The notes: generated by a model from the letters alone, not told the origin. Shown: positions 24,417 through 32,684, counted from the first letter of the stretch. The stretch: 64,000 bases of DNA from Methanoculleus caldifontis (GCF_032842345.1 NZ_WBKO01000001.1:434001-498000); one strand, 5' to 3'. Translations and numbers: made by a program.

Positions 24417-24731
24417 TCAGGGGGTCGGTGCGGCCTCCACGGCCGCCTCTTCCTCCTCGAGGGCCTCGCTGTCCCAGACCATGGGGCTCTTCATCTCGGT
24501 CATGATCACCCGCGAGCCGGAAGGAACCCGGATCGCGTCGCCGATGTCTTCGGGAGCCCCCGCCCAGACGATCTGGTGCTTGACGTCCCCGTCGGGCAGC
24601 AGCACCACGAGGCTGTAGGTGTTCATGCCCTCTTCAGGGATACCCTCGCCCTCGCCCGGCGTCACCCGGTAGCAGTTGAACGTGACCGGCCCCGATTCTT
24701 CCGACATACTCTGTTCTGTTTCGCCTTTCAT
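24417..24731 (-). CDS. Small acidic protein, function unknown
   Basis: A 104-residue soluble protein that I do not recognise. The core (PVTFNCYRVTPGEGEGIPEEGMNTYSLVVLLPDGDVKHQIVWAGAPEDIGDAIRVPSGSRVIMTEMKSPMVWDSE) looks like a small beta-rich domain, and the tail is acidic (EEEEAAVEAAPTP). The ATG at 24731 follows a GGAGGT site at 24740-24745, supporting that start and the reality of the gene. It is isolated: the M28 genes lie upstream on the same strand, 134 bases away. Confidence 0.55.
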   Translation of the reverse strand: MKGETEQSMSEESGPVTFNCYRVTPGEGEGIPEEGMNTYSLVVLLPDGDVKHQIVWAGAPEDIGDAIRVPSGSRVIMTEMKSPMVWDSEALEEEEAAVEAAPTP

Positions 24732-24864
24732 TACGCATACCTCCATCATCCGGAGTGCAGGCGGTCCGGCGGGCCTGCACGATTCCGGCGACTGCCGGAG
24801 ACCATATCCTTCGCCGCCGGGGTCCCCGCCCCACTCCGGAGAGCCACCTCCTCTGGACCCCCTC

Positions 24865-25977
24865 CTAATAATAACTTACCCCTGCAGCACTCCCCGGCGG
24901 GGTGGATACCGCGACGCCCGGGAGCATGAGGAGGCCGGGGCCCTGGAGGAGGCGGGGGGAGCCTGCTGCCAGGGTACCGGGATAATCGCATCCCGCGATG
25001 GTGAACAACCGGCTCCAATCGGGTGCGGTATGGAGAACGGTCCAGCGGGTGGCGATCCCGCCCTCCGCATCCGCGGCCTTTGCGAGGACCGAGAGGCCGA
25101 GCCGGGCGTTTTTCACGGCATACGGAAACGAGATCCGGTCGATGGTATCGTCCGGTGTGTGGGCCGACTGCTGCGGCGGGGCGTGCGTCATCATCGCCGG
25201 ATACCCTGCCGCCCAGAACGGCGTGTGGTCGGATACATGCGAGCCCGGCTTCCGGGTCAGGGTGAGGTTGATGCCGTAGATGGTGTTGTGGTGCGCCGCG
25301 AGCACCGCCGCCTCGTGGGCCTCCTTATTGTAGAGGACATTCGCGACCGGAGGGCCTCCCGGTTCGCCGCAGGCCGAGTCGTAGTTGAGGTAGAGCAGGA
25401 TCTCCGATTCCCGGTCGGCCGCGGCCCCGACGTACCTGCGGCTGCCGACCAGACCGATCTCCTCCGCGTTCCAGAACGCGAACTCTACGGTCCGGTCGAA
25501 CGAGCGCTCGCTCATCACCCGGGCGAGCTCAAGAACGATCGCGACCCCGCACCCGTTGTCGGCGGCCCCGGGGGCGCGGGCGGGATCCGACGACGTGCTG
25601 TCGTAGTGCGCACCCACCACCACGACCCCGTCGGAGGCGTTGCCGCTCCCGGGAAGGGTCGCAACGACGTTCCGGAGATCCCCGCCCTGGAACTCCACGG
25701 AGAGACCCGGGATCTCCGCAAGCCTCCGGTAGAGGTACCCGCCCGCCTCGCGGTTCCCGTCCGTCCCGAACGCCCGCGTCGGGAAGTTCTGCAGGTCGCG
25801 GGTCGTCCGGTAGAGTTCGGTCCCGTCGATCTCTTCAAGCATCGCGGCGATCTCCGGGTCGTATGCCGGCTCTTCGGGCACGTCGGCCGCGGTTGCAGCT
25901 GTCGCGAGGAACGCCGCAACACCGACCGCCACGAGGAGCAGGAGACGCCCGTCATACCGCGACGACATCGGTCTCAC
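24865..25977 (-). CDS. Secreted M28 family aminopeptidase (second copy)
   Basis: A 370-residue exported zinc peptidase. A signal peptide (GRLLLLVAVGVAAFLATAATAA) precedes the M28 domain: VVVVGAHYDSTSSDPARAPGAADNGCG supplies His, the bridging Asp and its context; FAFWNAEEIGLVGSRRY the catalytic Glu pair; LYLNYDSAC a ligand Asp; and SHVSDHTPFWAAGYPAMMTH the last His. The M28 domain ends near residue 310; the final ~55 residues (GCDYPGTLAAGSPRLLQGPGLLMLPG) are not part of it. The gene starts within ATGA overlap of the preceding M28 gene and is its tandem duplicate. Confidence 0.85.
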   Translation of the reverse strand: MRPMSSRYDGRLLLLVAVGVAAFLATAATAADVPEEPAYDPEIAAMLEEIDGTELYRTTRDLQNFPTRAFGTDGNREAGGYLYRRLAEIPGLSVEFQGGDLRNVVATLPGSGNASDGVVVVGAHYDSTSSDPARAPGAADNGCGVAIVLELARVMSERSFDRTVEFAFWNAEEIGLVGSRRYVGAAADRESEILLYLNYDSACGEPGGPPVANVLYNKEAHEAAVLAAHHNTIYGINLTLTRKPGSHVSDHTPFWAAGYPAMMTHAPPQQSAHTPDDTIDRISFPYAVKNARLGLSVLAKAADAEGGIATRWTVLHTAPDWSRLFTIAGCDYPGTLAAGSPRLLQGPGLLMLPGVAVSTPPGSAAGVSYY

Positions 25978-26972
25978 CGGGCGGGCGGGGTGTTCGGGGA
26001 GACGACGCTCTCGTGGTTGTCGCGGGGCACGGCGGTCTCCGTGAGGACCGCGAGGCCGAGCCGGGCGTTCCCTGCGGCATACGGAAACGAGACGTGGTCG
26101 AGGGTGTCGTCCGGGGTATGGGCCGGGCCGTGCTCCTCGCAGTGCGTCGTCACCGCCGGGTATCCCCGGTCACGGAAGGGGATATGGTCCGAGGCGCAGG
26201 CGTGGGCGTTCTCGGTCAGGGTGAAGTTGATCCCGTAGAGAGCGTTGTACTCCGCCATGAGCGCCGCAACGTCTTTCGAGCGCTCATCGTACATGAGGTC
26301 GAGGACGAAGCGGTCCTCCGGGTCATAGCAGGCCGAGTCGTAGTTGAGGTAGAGCGGGATGGGGTCCGACGAGTCCGCCGCGCTCTCTGCATACGCGGCG
26401 CTGCCGTAGCGCCCGTCTTCCTCGGCATTCCAGAAGGCGAACCGGACCGTCCGGTCAAACGAGTGCCCGCTCATCACCCGGGCGAGCTCGAGGACGATCG
26501 CGACCCCGCACCCGTTGTCGGTAGCCCCGGGAGCGCGGGCGGGGTCCCACGACGTGCTGTCGTAGTGCGCCCCCACCACGACGACCTCGCCGGCGGCCTC
26601 CCCGCTCCCGGGCAGGGTCGCAACGACGTTCCGGAGATCCCCGCCCTGGAACTCCACGGAAAGACCCGGGATCCCGGCAAGCCTCCGGTGGAGGTACTCG
26701 CCCGCCTCGTGGTTCCCGTCCGTCCCGAAGACCCGCGTCGGGAACTCCTCGAGGTCGCGGGTCGTCTGCTGGAGTTCGGTCTCGTCGATCTCTTCGAGCA
26801 TCGCAGCGACGGCGAAACGGTACTCCGCTCCTTCCTCCGGCATGCCGGCGGCGCCTGCCGGGGGAGCCATAAGCAGGACGGCCATCCCGGTGAGGAGCAT
26901 GAGAGAGGCAACCATCCTCCAGAGGCGGATAGGCTGTCGGGGGGATCTGTCGTGGGTTGAGATCGGTTCCAT
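25974..26972 (-). CDS. Secreted M28 family aminopeptidase (first copy)
   Basis: A 332-residue exported peptidase with a signal segment (VASLMLLTGMAVLLMAPPAGAAG) and a full M28 core: AHYDSTSWDPARAPGATDNGCG, FAFWNAEEDGRYGS, LYLNYDSACYDPED and ASDHIPFRDRGYPAVTTHCEEHG. It probably releases amino acids from extracellular peptides using two zinc ions. The stretch around VEFQGGDLRNVVATLPGSG and CGVAIVLELARVMS is almost the same in the neighbouring copy. It is the promoter-proximal gene of the two-gene operon. Confidence 0.85.
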   Translation of the reverse strand: MEPISTHDRSPRQPIRLWRMVASLMLLTGMAVLLMAPPAGAAGMPEEGAEYRFAVAAMLEEIDETELQQTTRDLEEFPTRVFGTDGNHEAGEYLHRRLAGIPGLSVEFQGGDLRNVVATLPGSGEAAGEVVVVGAHYDSTSWDPARAPGATDNGCGVAIVLELARVMSGHSFDRTVRFAFWNAEEDGRYGSAAYAESAADSSDPIPLYLNYDSACYDPEDRFVLDLMYDERSKDVAALMAEYNALYGINFTLTENAHACASDHIPFRDRGYPAVTTHCEEHGPAHTPDDTLDHVSFPYAAGNARLGLAVLTETAVPRDNHESVVSPNTPPAR

Positions 26973-27034
26973 GGATGATCACGCAGGAGACGCCGTTTAG
27001 GGCCGGGAGTTCTTAAACTTTCGTCCGGGGCCAG

Positions 27035-27042
27035 GTATATAT
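27035..27042 (+). promoter_or_regulatory. TATA box for UPF0216 gene
   Basis: GTATATAT lies ~62 bases upstream of the ATG at 27102, giving a predicted 5' leader of about 35-40 bases. Confidence 0.45.
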
Positions 27043-27101
27043 GACATGCCGGAGACTCGTCTGTACACCGGCCAGAGAGCGGTCATCACCAGGAGCATAC
27101 C

Positions 27102-27533
27102 ATGCCTTTGCAACCATCAGCAGGCGACGAGTCGACCCTATTACGGTGGATGCGGCTTGAGATCGGCAGGATCAACGACGGCATCGTTTCCGAGCGCAAA
27201 CGCCTCTCCCGGCTCCTCCGCGAGGAGCATCCGTCATCCGTCACGAAGGGCGGGGAGCCATACGACTTCGACCGCGACGTCCTGGCGAGGCTAAAAGAGG
27301 TCCTCCCCGGGGTGCTGCAGAGGCGCCTCCGGCTCCCGATCCTCTTCTACTTCGACTCCACCGTCCCGGACAGTTTCTTCCTTGCGGACGAGACGGCACT
27401 CGAGGCCCTCCAGTGCCTGGAAGAGATCAGCCCACTCAGGAGGATGCGGAACGGAAGGCTCTGGGTGGCGAAACCGCTCGTGTATACCATCATGAACCGC
27501 TACCCGACGGCCGTCCAGATCGTGATGGGATGA
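27102..27533 (+). CDS. UPF0216 (DUF61) family protein
   Basis: A 143-residue archaea-type protein. It shows the DUF61 layout: an N-terminal helix with RINDGIVSERKRLSRLL, a middle YDFDRDVLARLKEVLPGVLQRRLRLPILFYFDSTVP segment (family: ...LP..L..RL.LPI...), and a C-terminal strand-helix. Function unknown in the family; soluble. It is flanked by an operator-like region and minus-strand genes, so it appears monocistronic. Confidence 0.75.
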   Translation: MPLQPSAGDESTLLRWMRLEIGRINDGIVSERKRLSRLLREEHPSSVTKGGEPYDFDRDVLARLKEVLPGVLQRRLRLPILFYFDSTVPDSFFLADETALEALQCLEEISPLRRMRNGRLWVAKPLVYTIMNRYPTAVQIVMG

Positions 27534-27541
27534 GAGCCGGC

Positions 27542-27814
27542 TCATGCCGAAAAGGAGAGGGTGTGCCCCCCGGAGGGGTCGGGCTGAACGCTCACCTGCA
27601 CCCGGACCTCCGGCAACCCGTCGGCGGGATGCCCGGCCGGCGGAAGGGTGTCGGGCCGGTCGTCAACGTTCCGTATCCCGGCGGACGGTGAGGCCTCAAG
27701 AGACGACCCGTTCTGCGGTCCGATGACGATGCAGGCTACCAATCCACCGACGACCAGGGCCTGGATGGCGAAGGTCAGTGCGGCGGCCACATACTGCTGG
27801 GAGATCTCAATCAC
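27542..27814 (-). CDS. Small one-helix membrane protein
   Basis: A 90-residue protein with a GTG start. One membrane helix near the N-terminus (YVAAALTFAIQALVVGGLVACIVIG) is followed by a ~55-residue hydrophilic, Pro/Asp-rich tail. I do not recognise a family. Its reality is supported by a minus-strand TATA box (27838-27845) 24-31 bases upstream of the GTG, implying a leaderless mRNA, and by a phased repeat operator just beyond it. It converges on the UPF0216 gene with 8 bases between stops. Confidence 0.6.
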   Translation of the reverse strand: MIEISQQYVAAALTFAIQALVVGGLVACIVIGPQNGSSLEASPSAGIRNVDDRPDTLPPAGHPADGLPEVRVQVSVQPDPSGGHTLSFSA

Positions 27815-27835
27815 CTCGCACGCAGGTTGCAGGGA

Positions 27836-27886
27836 TGCTATATAACATTTGTGAAAAATTTGCTATTGTGTGCTATATTTTGCTAC
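27836..27886 (-). promoter_or_regulatory. Promoter with phased TGCTA repeats
   Basis: TGCTA occurs at 27836, 27861, 27871 and 27881; the last three are exactly 10 bases apart, one helical turn. A minus-strand TATA (TTATATAG, 27845-27838) lies between copies 1 and 2. The array sits immediately upstream of the small membrane protein gene and beside the 3' end of a MerR-like regulator gene, so it is a likely binding site for that regulator (inference). Confidence 0.6.
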
Positions 27887-27924
27887 AGAAACACTATAGC
27901 CGTAGCGAAGGGCGGGCGACCCCG

Positions 27925-28524
27925 TCACCCGGAACGCCCGGTGCCCTTCCCGAAGGTCCGCCGGACCCGTTCGAGTGCCGGCAGGGCGACCTCGTCCATC
28001 TGCCGGTCGAAGTAGTCCACCCACTCCGCGACGACCGCGAGCTGCTCCTGCTGCCGGTCGAGACGCCCCTGGAGGCGGTCGAGGGCCTGCCGGAACCGGA
28101 CGGCCTCCTCCTCGCGGAGATGACGCTCACGCTCGAGTTCCTCCGCCAGGTGCGCGATCCGGCGCTCCTGCCGGGCGATCGTCTCCTGGATCACCCGGAG
28201 GTCGATCACCGCCTCGACCGGGAGCGGGGCGGCGGTCCGGGCGACCTCCTTTGCCGGCTCCTCCGGTGGGGCCTGCTTCTTGACCGAACGGACCTCGCTC
28301 TCGACCTCTTCGGCAGTGAGGCCTCTCCCGGAGAGGTCGACGAGTTCCCTCACGATCCTGACCGCCTTCTCGGGAAAGAGCTTCACCCGGCCGATGGTCC
28401 GGTAGGAAAAGAGGCTGTCGTAGGTCTGGACGAGCTCCCGGACGTCCTGCTCGGAGAGTCCGGTGAGGTGCGCGATATCGCCGATCTTGAGTTCCTTCTC
28501 GCTCACGGTTGCCACCCTCTGCAC
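27925..28524 (-). CDS. MerR-like HTH regulator with coiled coil
   Basis: A 199-residue protein, GTG start. The N-terminal domain resembles a MerR helix-turn-helix: LKIGDIAHLTGLSEQDVRELVQTYDSLFSYRTIGRVKLFPEKAVRIVRELVDLSGRGLTAEEV. Residues ~110-180 are a long coiled coil (VIQETIARQERRIAHLAEELERERHLREEEAVRFRQALDRLQGRLDRQQEQ) for dimerisation. The C-terminus is basic. The neighbouring TGCTA array is a candidate operator. No cysteine-based metal site is present, so the effector is unknown. Confidence 0.75.
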   Translation of the reverse strand: MQRVATVSEKELKIGDIAHLTGLSEQDVRELVQTYDSLFSYRTIGRVKLFPEKAVRIVRELVDLSGRGLTAEEVESEVRSVKKQAPPEEPAKEVARTAAPLPVEAVIDLRVIQETIARQERRIAHLAEELERERHLREEEAVRFRQALDRLQGRLDRQQEQLAVVAEWVDYFDRQMDEVALPALERVRRTFGKGTGRSG

Positions 28525-28631
28525 CCGCCCGCACGCCGGACGGAAGCCGTACCATACGTTTGTCGCTATCTGGTATAGGTGCGTGCCGGATCGTGGAGTT
28601 TTTCCCCCCGCACAGCCCGGGTACTGGTACG

Positions 28632-29315
28632 ATGGGAGAGAGGAGCGAGGAGAGGAGCCCGGACGGGACGACCGTTGTCCGGAAGGCGGTGCGGTCCGCC
28701 CGGCTCCAGGTGAGGCCGGACGGGACGGTGCGGGTGGTCGCTCCCCCCGCGTTCGACGTCACGGGGTTTCTCACGCGCCACGAGGCCTGGATCGCGAAAC
28801 GGCGGGAGGAACTGGATACCCTCGCCGCCGAAGGGCGCGGCAGGGAAGACCGGCTCCTCCTCTACGGGCGGTTCTACAGCCTCGCCCCCGGCCCGCGGTT
28901 CGCGGTCGACGAGGCCGGCGGCGCCGTCGCCTATCCGTCGTTCCCCGCCCTCCGGGGGAGGCTTGCCCGGATGCTGAAGGAAGAGGCCGGCGAACGCCTC
29001 GCTGCCCTCCCCGATCTCGCCGGAGAAGGACCGGGCCGGATCGCGGTGAAACTCCAGAAGACCCGGTGGGGGAGCTGCTCGTCGCTGGGGAACATCAACC
29101 TCAACCTGCGCGTGATAGCCCTCCCCCGGACGCTCCGGGAGTACGTCATCGTCCACGAGGCTGCCCACCTCCGCGAGCAGAACCACTCCGGCAGGTTCTG
29201 GCATCTCGTAGCCGGCCACTATCCCGGGTACCGGGCTGCCGAGGCCGAACTGCGGCGCTACCGGGTCATCCTCGAGCGGAACCGGGTCTGGGGAGCGTTG
29301 CGGGATACCGGCTGA
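28632..29315 (+). CDS. SprT-like/DUF45 (YgjP-type) metallopeptidase
   Basis: A 227-residue YgjP/DUF45-family protein. The zinc site is VIVHEAAHLREQNHSGRFW (HExxH plus a downstream His), preceded by the family hallmark KTRWGSCSSLGNINLNLRVIALP. The N-terminal strand unit reads VRKAVRSARLQVRPDGTVRVVAPPAFDVTGFL. In bacteria such proteins are often beside restriction genes; here no such neighbour is seen. The start is set at ATG 28632 because upstream in-frame codons overlap the divergent regulator's promoter region. Confidence 0.85.
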   Translation: MGERSEERSPDGTTVVRKAVRSARLQVRPDGTVRVVAPPAFDVTGFLTRHEAWIAKRREELDTLAAEGRGREDRLLLYGRFYSLAPGPRFAVDEAGGAVAYPSFPALRGRLARMLKEEAGERLAALPDLAGEGPGRIAVKLQKTRWGSCSSLGNINLNLRVIALPRTLREYVIVHEAAHLREQNHSGRFWHLVAGHYPGYRAAEAELRRYRVILERNRVWGALRDTG

Positions 29316-29327
29316 GAAGAGCGGGGA

Positions 29328-30947
29328 TCAGGAGTATCTCCGCCAGAACATGGAGAGTTTCCGCGACTCCGCCCACCGCCCGTCGAGCTGATCGATGATC
29401 CCGTTGATCCGCTGCACCTGCTGCCGGATCTTCTCCCTCGCCTCGGCATCGTCGATCAGTTCCGCGCGCCCCACGATCGCCTGGAGCGGGTTGCGGATAT
29501 GGTCGGCAAGCAGGGCGAACTGCTCCATGTTCCGCTCGATCTGGCCGTAAGCCCTGGATTTCAACTCTTCGACCTCTCTCTGCGCGGTGATGTCCCGGCT
29601 GATGTTGATGACCCTCGCGACCTCGCCGTTCTCGAAGATCGGGATCAGGGTCTCGCGGAGGATCACGGTCCGCTCGCTGAGCCTGATAGGACGGTCCGAG
29701 GTCAGCGGCCGTCCCGTGCGGATGACCCGCTCGTACTGCTGCCGGGCCGCCGGCGGGAGGAACGGCAGGACGGAGAAGAGGTCCCTTCCGACGACGTCCG
29801 TCGCGAGGCCGAGCTCCTCGCACCAGGCGATGAAGGCGTCGTTTGCGAGGAGGAGAGCGAGATGGGTGTCCACGACGATGACGGCATCGGTGATCGCGTC
29901 GAGGACGATCTGGTAGAGGCCTTCCGACTCCCGGAAGATGTACTCGGACTGCTTCCGGTCGAGCGCCCCGGCGACGATCTGGACGGCGGCAGAAAGGAGC
30001 GCGACGTCCTCGCCTCCGAACCGGCCGCTGCCGACGCCCCGCTCGAACCCGACGTAGCCGACCACCGCCCCGTTCAGCCGGAGGGGGATCATCAGCACCG
30101 TGCCTGCCTCCTGCCGCTTCAGGAAGTCGCGCTCCTCCCGCCGGAGCCTCACGTCCCCCGATGTTCCATCCACGAGCACCGTCTCCCCCTGGAGGACCTG
30201 CACGGCCCACCAGGGGAGGTCGTCTGCGAGGAGCTTCTGAAAATCGCCCCGGTGGGGTTTTACGCCCGGCACGCACCACTCGTGCGTCGTGCCGAGCAGC
30301 GTCCGGGACTCGTTGAAGAGGGAGAGCGAGGACCGGCTCGCCCCGCACGCCCGGCCGAGGCTCTCAAGCGAGGCGTCGATCGCCGGGTCGATCTGCGCAG
30401 GGTCCGTAAAACGGGAGGGCATCGCCGCGACGGCTCCTGCAAGGCCGCTCTGGCGGCCGGGTGCGCCCATCGGCCTCTCCTCCCCGTCAGCGTCGGCGCA
30501 GGAGAGGACGAGCCAGACCCCGTCGGTGCCGGGGCAGGGGGCGGCGCCGATCGAGACCCGGACGTCGAAACGCGACGAGTCGCTCCGCCGGGCGTCGATC
30601 GTCCCGCTCCACCGCCCTGCAGTGAGGGCCGAGCCGATGCAGTCCGCTCCCTCTCTCCGGGAGGACCAGAGCAGGTCAACGGGCATGCCCACCGCGGTAT
30701 CCCGGTCATACCTCCAGAGGGCAAGCAGCGCATCGTTGGCGACGGCGATGCGCCCTTCCCGGTCGACGATGCAGGTGCCGGAGAGCGAGGTCTCGACCAC
30801 CTGCTGCAGCAGCAGAGCGGCGACGTCCGATATCCCGGCCGGAACCCGGCTGGTGACGGGATCGTACTCTCTCCGGCAGTCCTGAACGCCCCCCTGCTGT
30901 ACTGGAGGTTCGCCTGCTCCAGACTCCTCTGCGGTATGCAGATCCAT
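29328..30947 (-). CDS. PAS-GAF-PAS histidine kinase lacking ATPase domain
   Basis: A 539-residue soluble sensor protein. PAS 1 (QQVVETSLSGTCIVDREGRIAVANDALLALW), GAF (ASLESLGRACGASRSSLSLFNESRTLLGTTHEW ... IPLRLNGAVVGYVGFERG), PAS 2 (YQIVLDAITDAVIVVDTHLALLLANDAFI ... GEVARVINISRDITAQREVEEL), then a HisKA-like dimerisation helix with the phosphoacceptor LLADHIRNPLQAIVGRAEL. The protein ends ~45 residues later with no N/G1/G2 ATP-binding motifs. It may be phosphorylated by a partner kinase or be a pure sensor. ATG 30947 is chosen because a TATA-like element near 31005 is too close to the TTG at 30995. Confidence 0.75.
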   Translation of the reverse strand: MDLHTAEESGAGEPPVQQGGVQDCRREYDPVTSRVPAGISDVAALLLQQVVETSLSGTCIVDREGRIAVANDALLALWRYDRDTAVGMPVDLLWSSRREGADCIGSALTAGRWSGTIDARRSDSSRFDVRVSIGAAPCPGTDGVWLVLSCADADGEERPMGAPGRQSGLAGAVAAMPSRFTDPAQIDPAIDASLESLGRACGASRSSLSLFNESRTLLGTTHEWCVPGVKPHRGDFQKLLADDLPWWAVQVLQGETVLVDGTSGDVRLRREERDFLKRQEAGTVLMIPLRLNGAVVGYVGFERGVGSGRFGGEDVALLSAAVQIVAGALDRKQSEYIFRESEGLYQIVLDAITDAVIVVDTHLALLLANDAFIAWCEELGLATDVVGRDLFSVLPFLPPAARQQYERVIRTGRPLTSDRPIRLSERTVILRETLIPIFENGEVARVINISRDITAQREVEELKSRAYGQIERNMEQFALLADHIRNPLQAIVGRAELIDDAEAREKIRQQVQRINGIIDQLDGRWAESRKLSMFWRRYS

Positions 30948-31085
30948 CCTGATCACCCCCGGACCGGCGAGAGCCGGTGCGGTCAGGTTGATCAATCCCC
31001 TGACTTGTATATCAATATTTTGATCCGAACCGCGGCGAATCCACCTCCAGCTGAACTAACCGCTCCGTCAGGATCACCGGCGAAG

Positions 31086-31766
31086 TCAGACGTTCGTTTC
31101 CCGCATCAACGAACGGCTCCGGTACATCACGAGAAGCGCGATCCCGATCAGGATGAAGACGGCGAGCGAGACCCAGGGCCCCGCGCCGGCCGGGATGAGG
31201 TTCGTGACCCAGTCGATGCCGAGGGCGATAGCGAAGCTGCCGATGATCCCCCCGATGGTGATGCAGGCGACGACCTCCGTCTTCGTCATCCCGAGCATCC
31301 TTCCGATGACGGAGCCGACGATGCTCCCCGACCCGTCGAAGGGGAGGCTCACGAAGAGGATGAGGCCGACGAAGTAGAGCCGCTCGAGCCACGGCCGCCG
31401 GTCGAGGAACGTCCTGCCCGCGACCATAAAGCGCCGGATCCAGGGGCCGGCGTAGGGGATGCGCAGGACGAGCGGGAAGTTCCAGGCCATGAAGAGCCCG
31501 CCGGCGAAGTCCAGGAACGCGAGAGCAGACGCGACCAGCCACCAGGGGATGCCGAGAAGGATGCAGACCGGGATGATCGTCTCCCGGCCGAGCGGCGGGA
31601 CGATGTAGGCGACCATCATCCCGACGAGGAGGAGCCACTGTTCGGACGGGAGGAGGAACCAGACGACGGCAAGAAAGAGCCCGCAGAGCAGGGGCGGGAC
31701 CGAGACCTTCAGGAGATCTATCCGGCCGTCTACCCCGTCATCGTCCCATACGCCGGCCCGCCGCAT
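31086..31766 (-). CDS. Small-multidrug-export-type membrane protein
   Basis: A 226-residue membrane protein. Hydrophobic helices: VPPLLCGLFLAVVWFLL, WLLLVGMMVAYIV, TIIPVCILLGIPWWLVASALAFLDFAGG, YFVGLILFVSLPFDGSGSIVGSVIG, ITIGGIIGSFAIALGIDWV and GPWVSLAVFILIGIALLVMY. The PFDGSGSIVGSVIGRMLGM segment matches the putative small multidrug export family (PF06695-like). Transport substrate unknown. It lies 24 bases downstream of ribL on the same strand. Confidence 0.7.
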   Translation of the reverse strand: MRRAGVWDDDGVDGRIDLLKVSVPPLLCGLFLAVVWFLLPSEQWLLLVGMMVAYIVPPLGRETIIPVCILLGIPWWLVASALAFLDFAGGLFMAWNFPLVLRIPYAGPWIRRFMVAGRTFLDRRPWLERLYFVGLILFVSLPFDGSGSIVGSVIGRMLGMTKTEVVACITIGGIIGSFAIALGIDWVTNLIPAGAGPWVSLAVFILIGIALLVMYRSRSLMRETNV

Positions 31767-31790
31767 AGCCTGCCTTCCCCGGCGCGGGTA

Positions 31791-32243
31791 TCACTCCCCC
31801 TCGCCGGTGGGACCGGCGGGAGGAGAGGGTTCCCGGGTCTTTAAGATATGCCCGACGATATTCGACGAACTGGCGAGCGAGCCGGGGTACCCGGGGATCC
31901 GGACGACTTCCGCGTCGAGCCCGCGGTCGCGGAGCCGCTGCCGGAGGCTTCCCTCGTCGAAGTGCTGGTTGAAGCCGAGCGTGATGATCTCCGGCTTTAT
32001 CTCTGCGATCGGGAGGAACATATCGTGCAGGTCGCCGAGGAGCGCGTGGTCGACCGGCTTCAAGGCCCGGACCATCAGAAGGCGCTGGTCCTCAGGGATG
32101 ATCGGGCGGGGCTTGTGTTTCACGTTCGCGTCCCGCGCCACGATCACGAAGAGTTCGTCGCCGAGCCTCCGCGACTCCTCAAGGTAGTAGAGGTGCCCGG
32201 GATGGAGGAGATCGAACGTCCCCGTCGCGACGACGCGGGTCAT
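31791..32243 (-). CDS. ribL: Archaeal FAD synthase (RibL)
   Basis: A 150-residue cytidylyltransferase-like protein: VVATGTFDLLHPGHLYYLEESRRLGDELFVIVARD has the HxGH (HPGH) nucleotide-binding motif, and IITLGFNQHFDEGSLRQRL is characteristic of archaeal RibL, which adenylylates FMN to FAD. The C-terminal SSSNIVGHI replaces the ISSTxxR signature. The ATG at 32243 overlaps the stop of the JAMM gene by four bases (ATGA), so they are translationally coupled. The in-frame upstream start would lie inside that gene. Confidence 0.85.
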   Translation of the reverse strand: MTRVVATGTFDLLHPGHLYYLEESRRLGDELFVIVARDANVKHKPRPIIPEDQRLLMVRALKPVDHALLGDLHDMFLPIAEIKPEIITLGFNQHFDEGSLRQRLRDRGLDAEVVRIPGYPGSLASSSNIVGHILKTREPSPPAGPTGEGE

Positions 32244-32611
32244 TCGACCACCTCGAGTTCCACGGGGCTGCCGTCGGCCCGGTAGCACCGCCAGTCCCGC
32301 GGGCCGTAGGGGTAGCCGACGATGATATGGTACCGGCCCACCGTCGGGAAGAACCCGAGGTCCGCTGAAGAGGGCGAGAGGACACCGTTCGGATGGCTAT
32401 GGGCGCTGCCGGCCTGGTGGATGTCCAGCGGGAGCATATCGACGAAGAACGAGGCGCTATCCTCCCCGACGATGGTGCCCGGCACCAGGTCGAGGTCCCG
32501 GATGATGCCGTTCCTCTCTCGCAGCACCGCAACGAACTCGTCCGGGTGATGCTCTCTTGCGAGTTCAAAGAGCATTGAAAGCAGATCCCTGCTGATCCCG
32601 CATACAGCCAT
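32240..32611 (-). CDS. JAMM (Mov34/MPN/PAD-1) metalloprotease domain protein
   Basis: A 123-residue stand-alone JAB1/MPN domain. The zinc site is complete: the catalytic Glu in HPDEFVAVL, then SAHSHPNGVLSPSSADLGFF (H-x-H plus S...D). Such proteins cleave isopeptide bonds of ubiquitin-like SAMP modifiers in archaea, or process sulfur carriers. No Ubl or E1 gene is nearby. It overlaps ribL by four bases and would be first in the operon. The start at 32611 (MAVCGISRD) is preferred; 32641 is an in-frame alternative. Confidence 0.85.
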   Translation of the reverse strand: MAVCGISRDLLSMLFELAREHHPDEFVAVLRERNGIIRDLDLVPGTIVGEDSASFFVDMLPLDIHQAGSAHSHPNGVLSPSSADLGFFPTVGRYHIIVGYPYGPRDWRCYRADGSPVELEVVE

Positions 32612-32684
32612 TCTACTGAATGGTAGGGGAGAAGTGAACATAAGTCCTCGTGTCCGGCATCCGGCCCTGCCGGACCCGGGCGGG

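Noticed and set aside
24676-26238. Long plus-strand frame over the M28 genes
   Set aside because: Antisense of two clear M28 peptidases with intact zinc ligands.
27836-27886. TGCTA repeats considered as a CRISPR remnant
   Set aside because: Units are 5-6 bases with a 10-base period, far too short for CRISPR repeats and spacers.
29499-31844. A 781-codon open frame on the plus strand over the histidine kinase and export genes
   Set aside because: It is the antisense shadow of GC-rich genes: composition is Arg/Pro/Asp/Glu-rich with no domain, and the minus-strand proteins have clear families.
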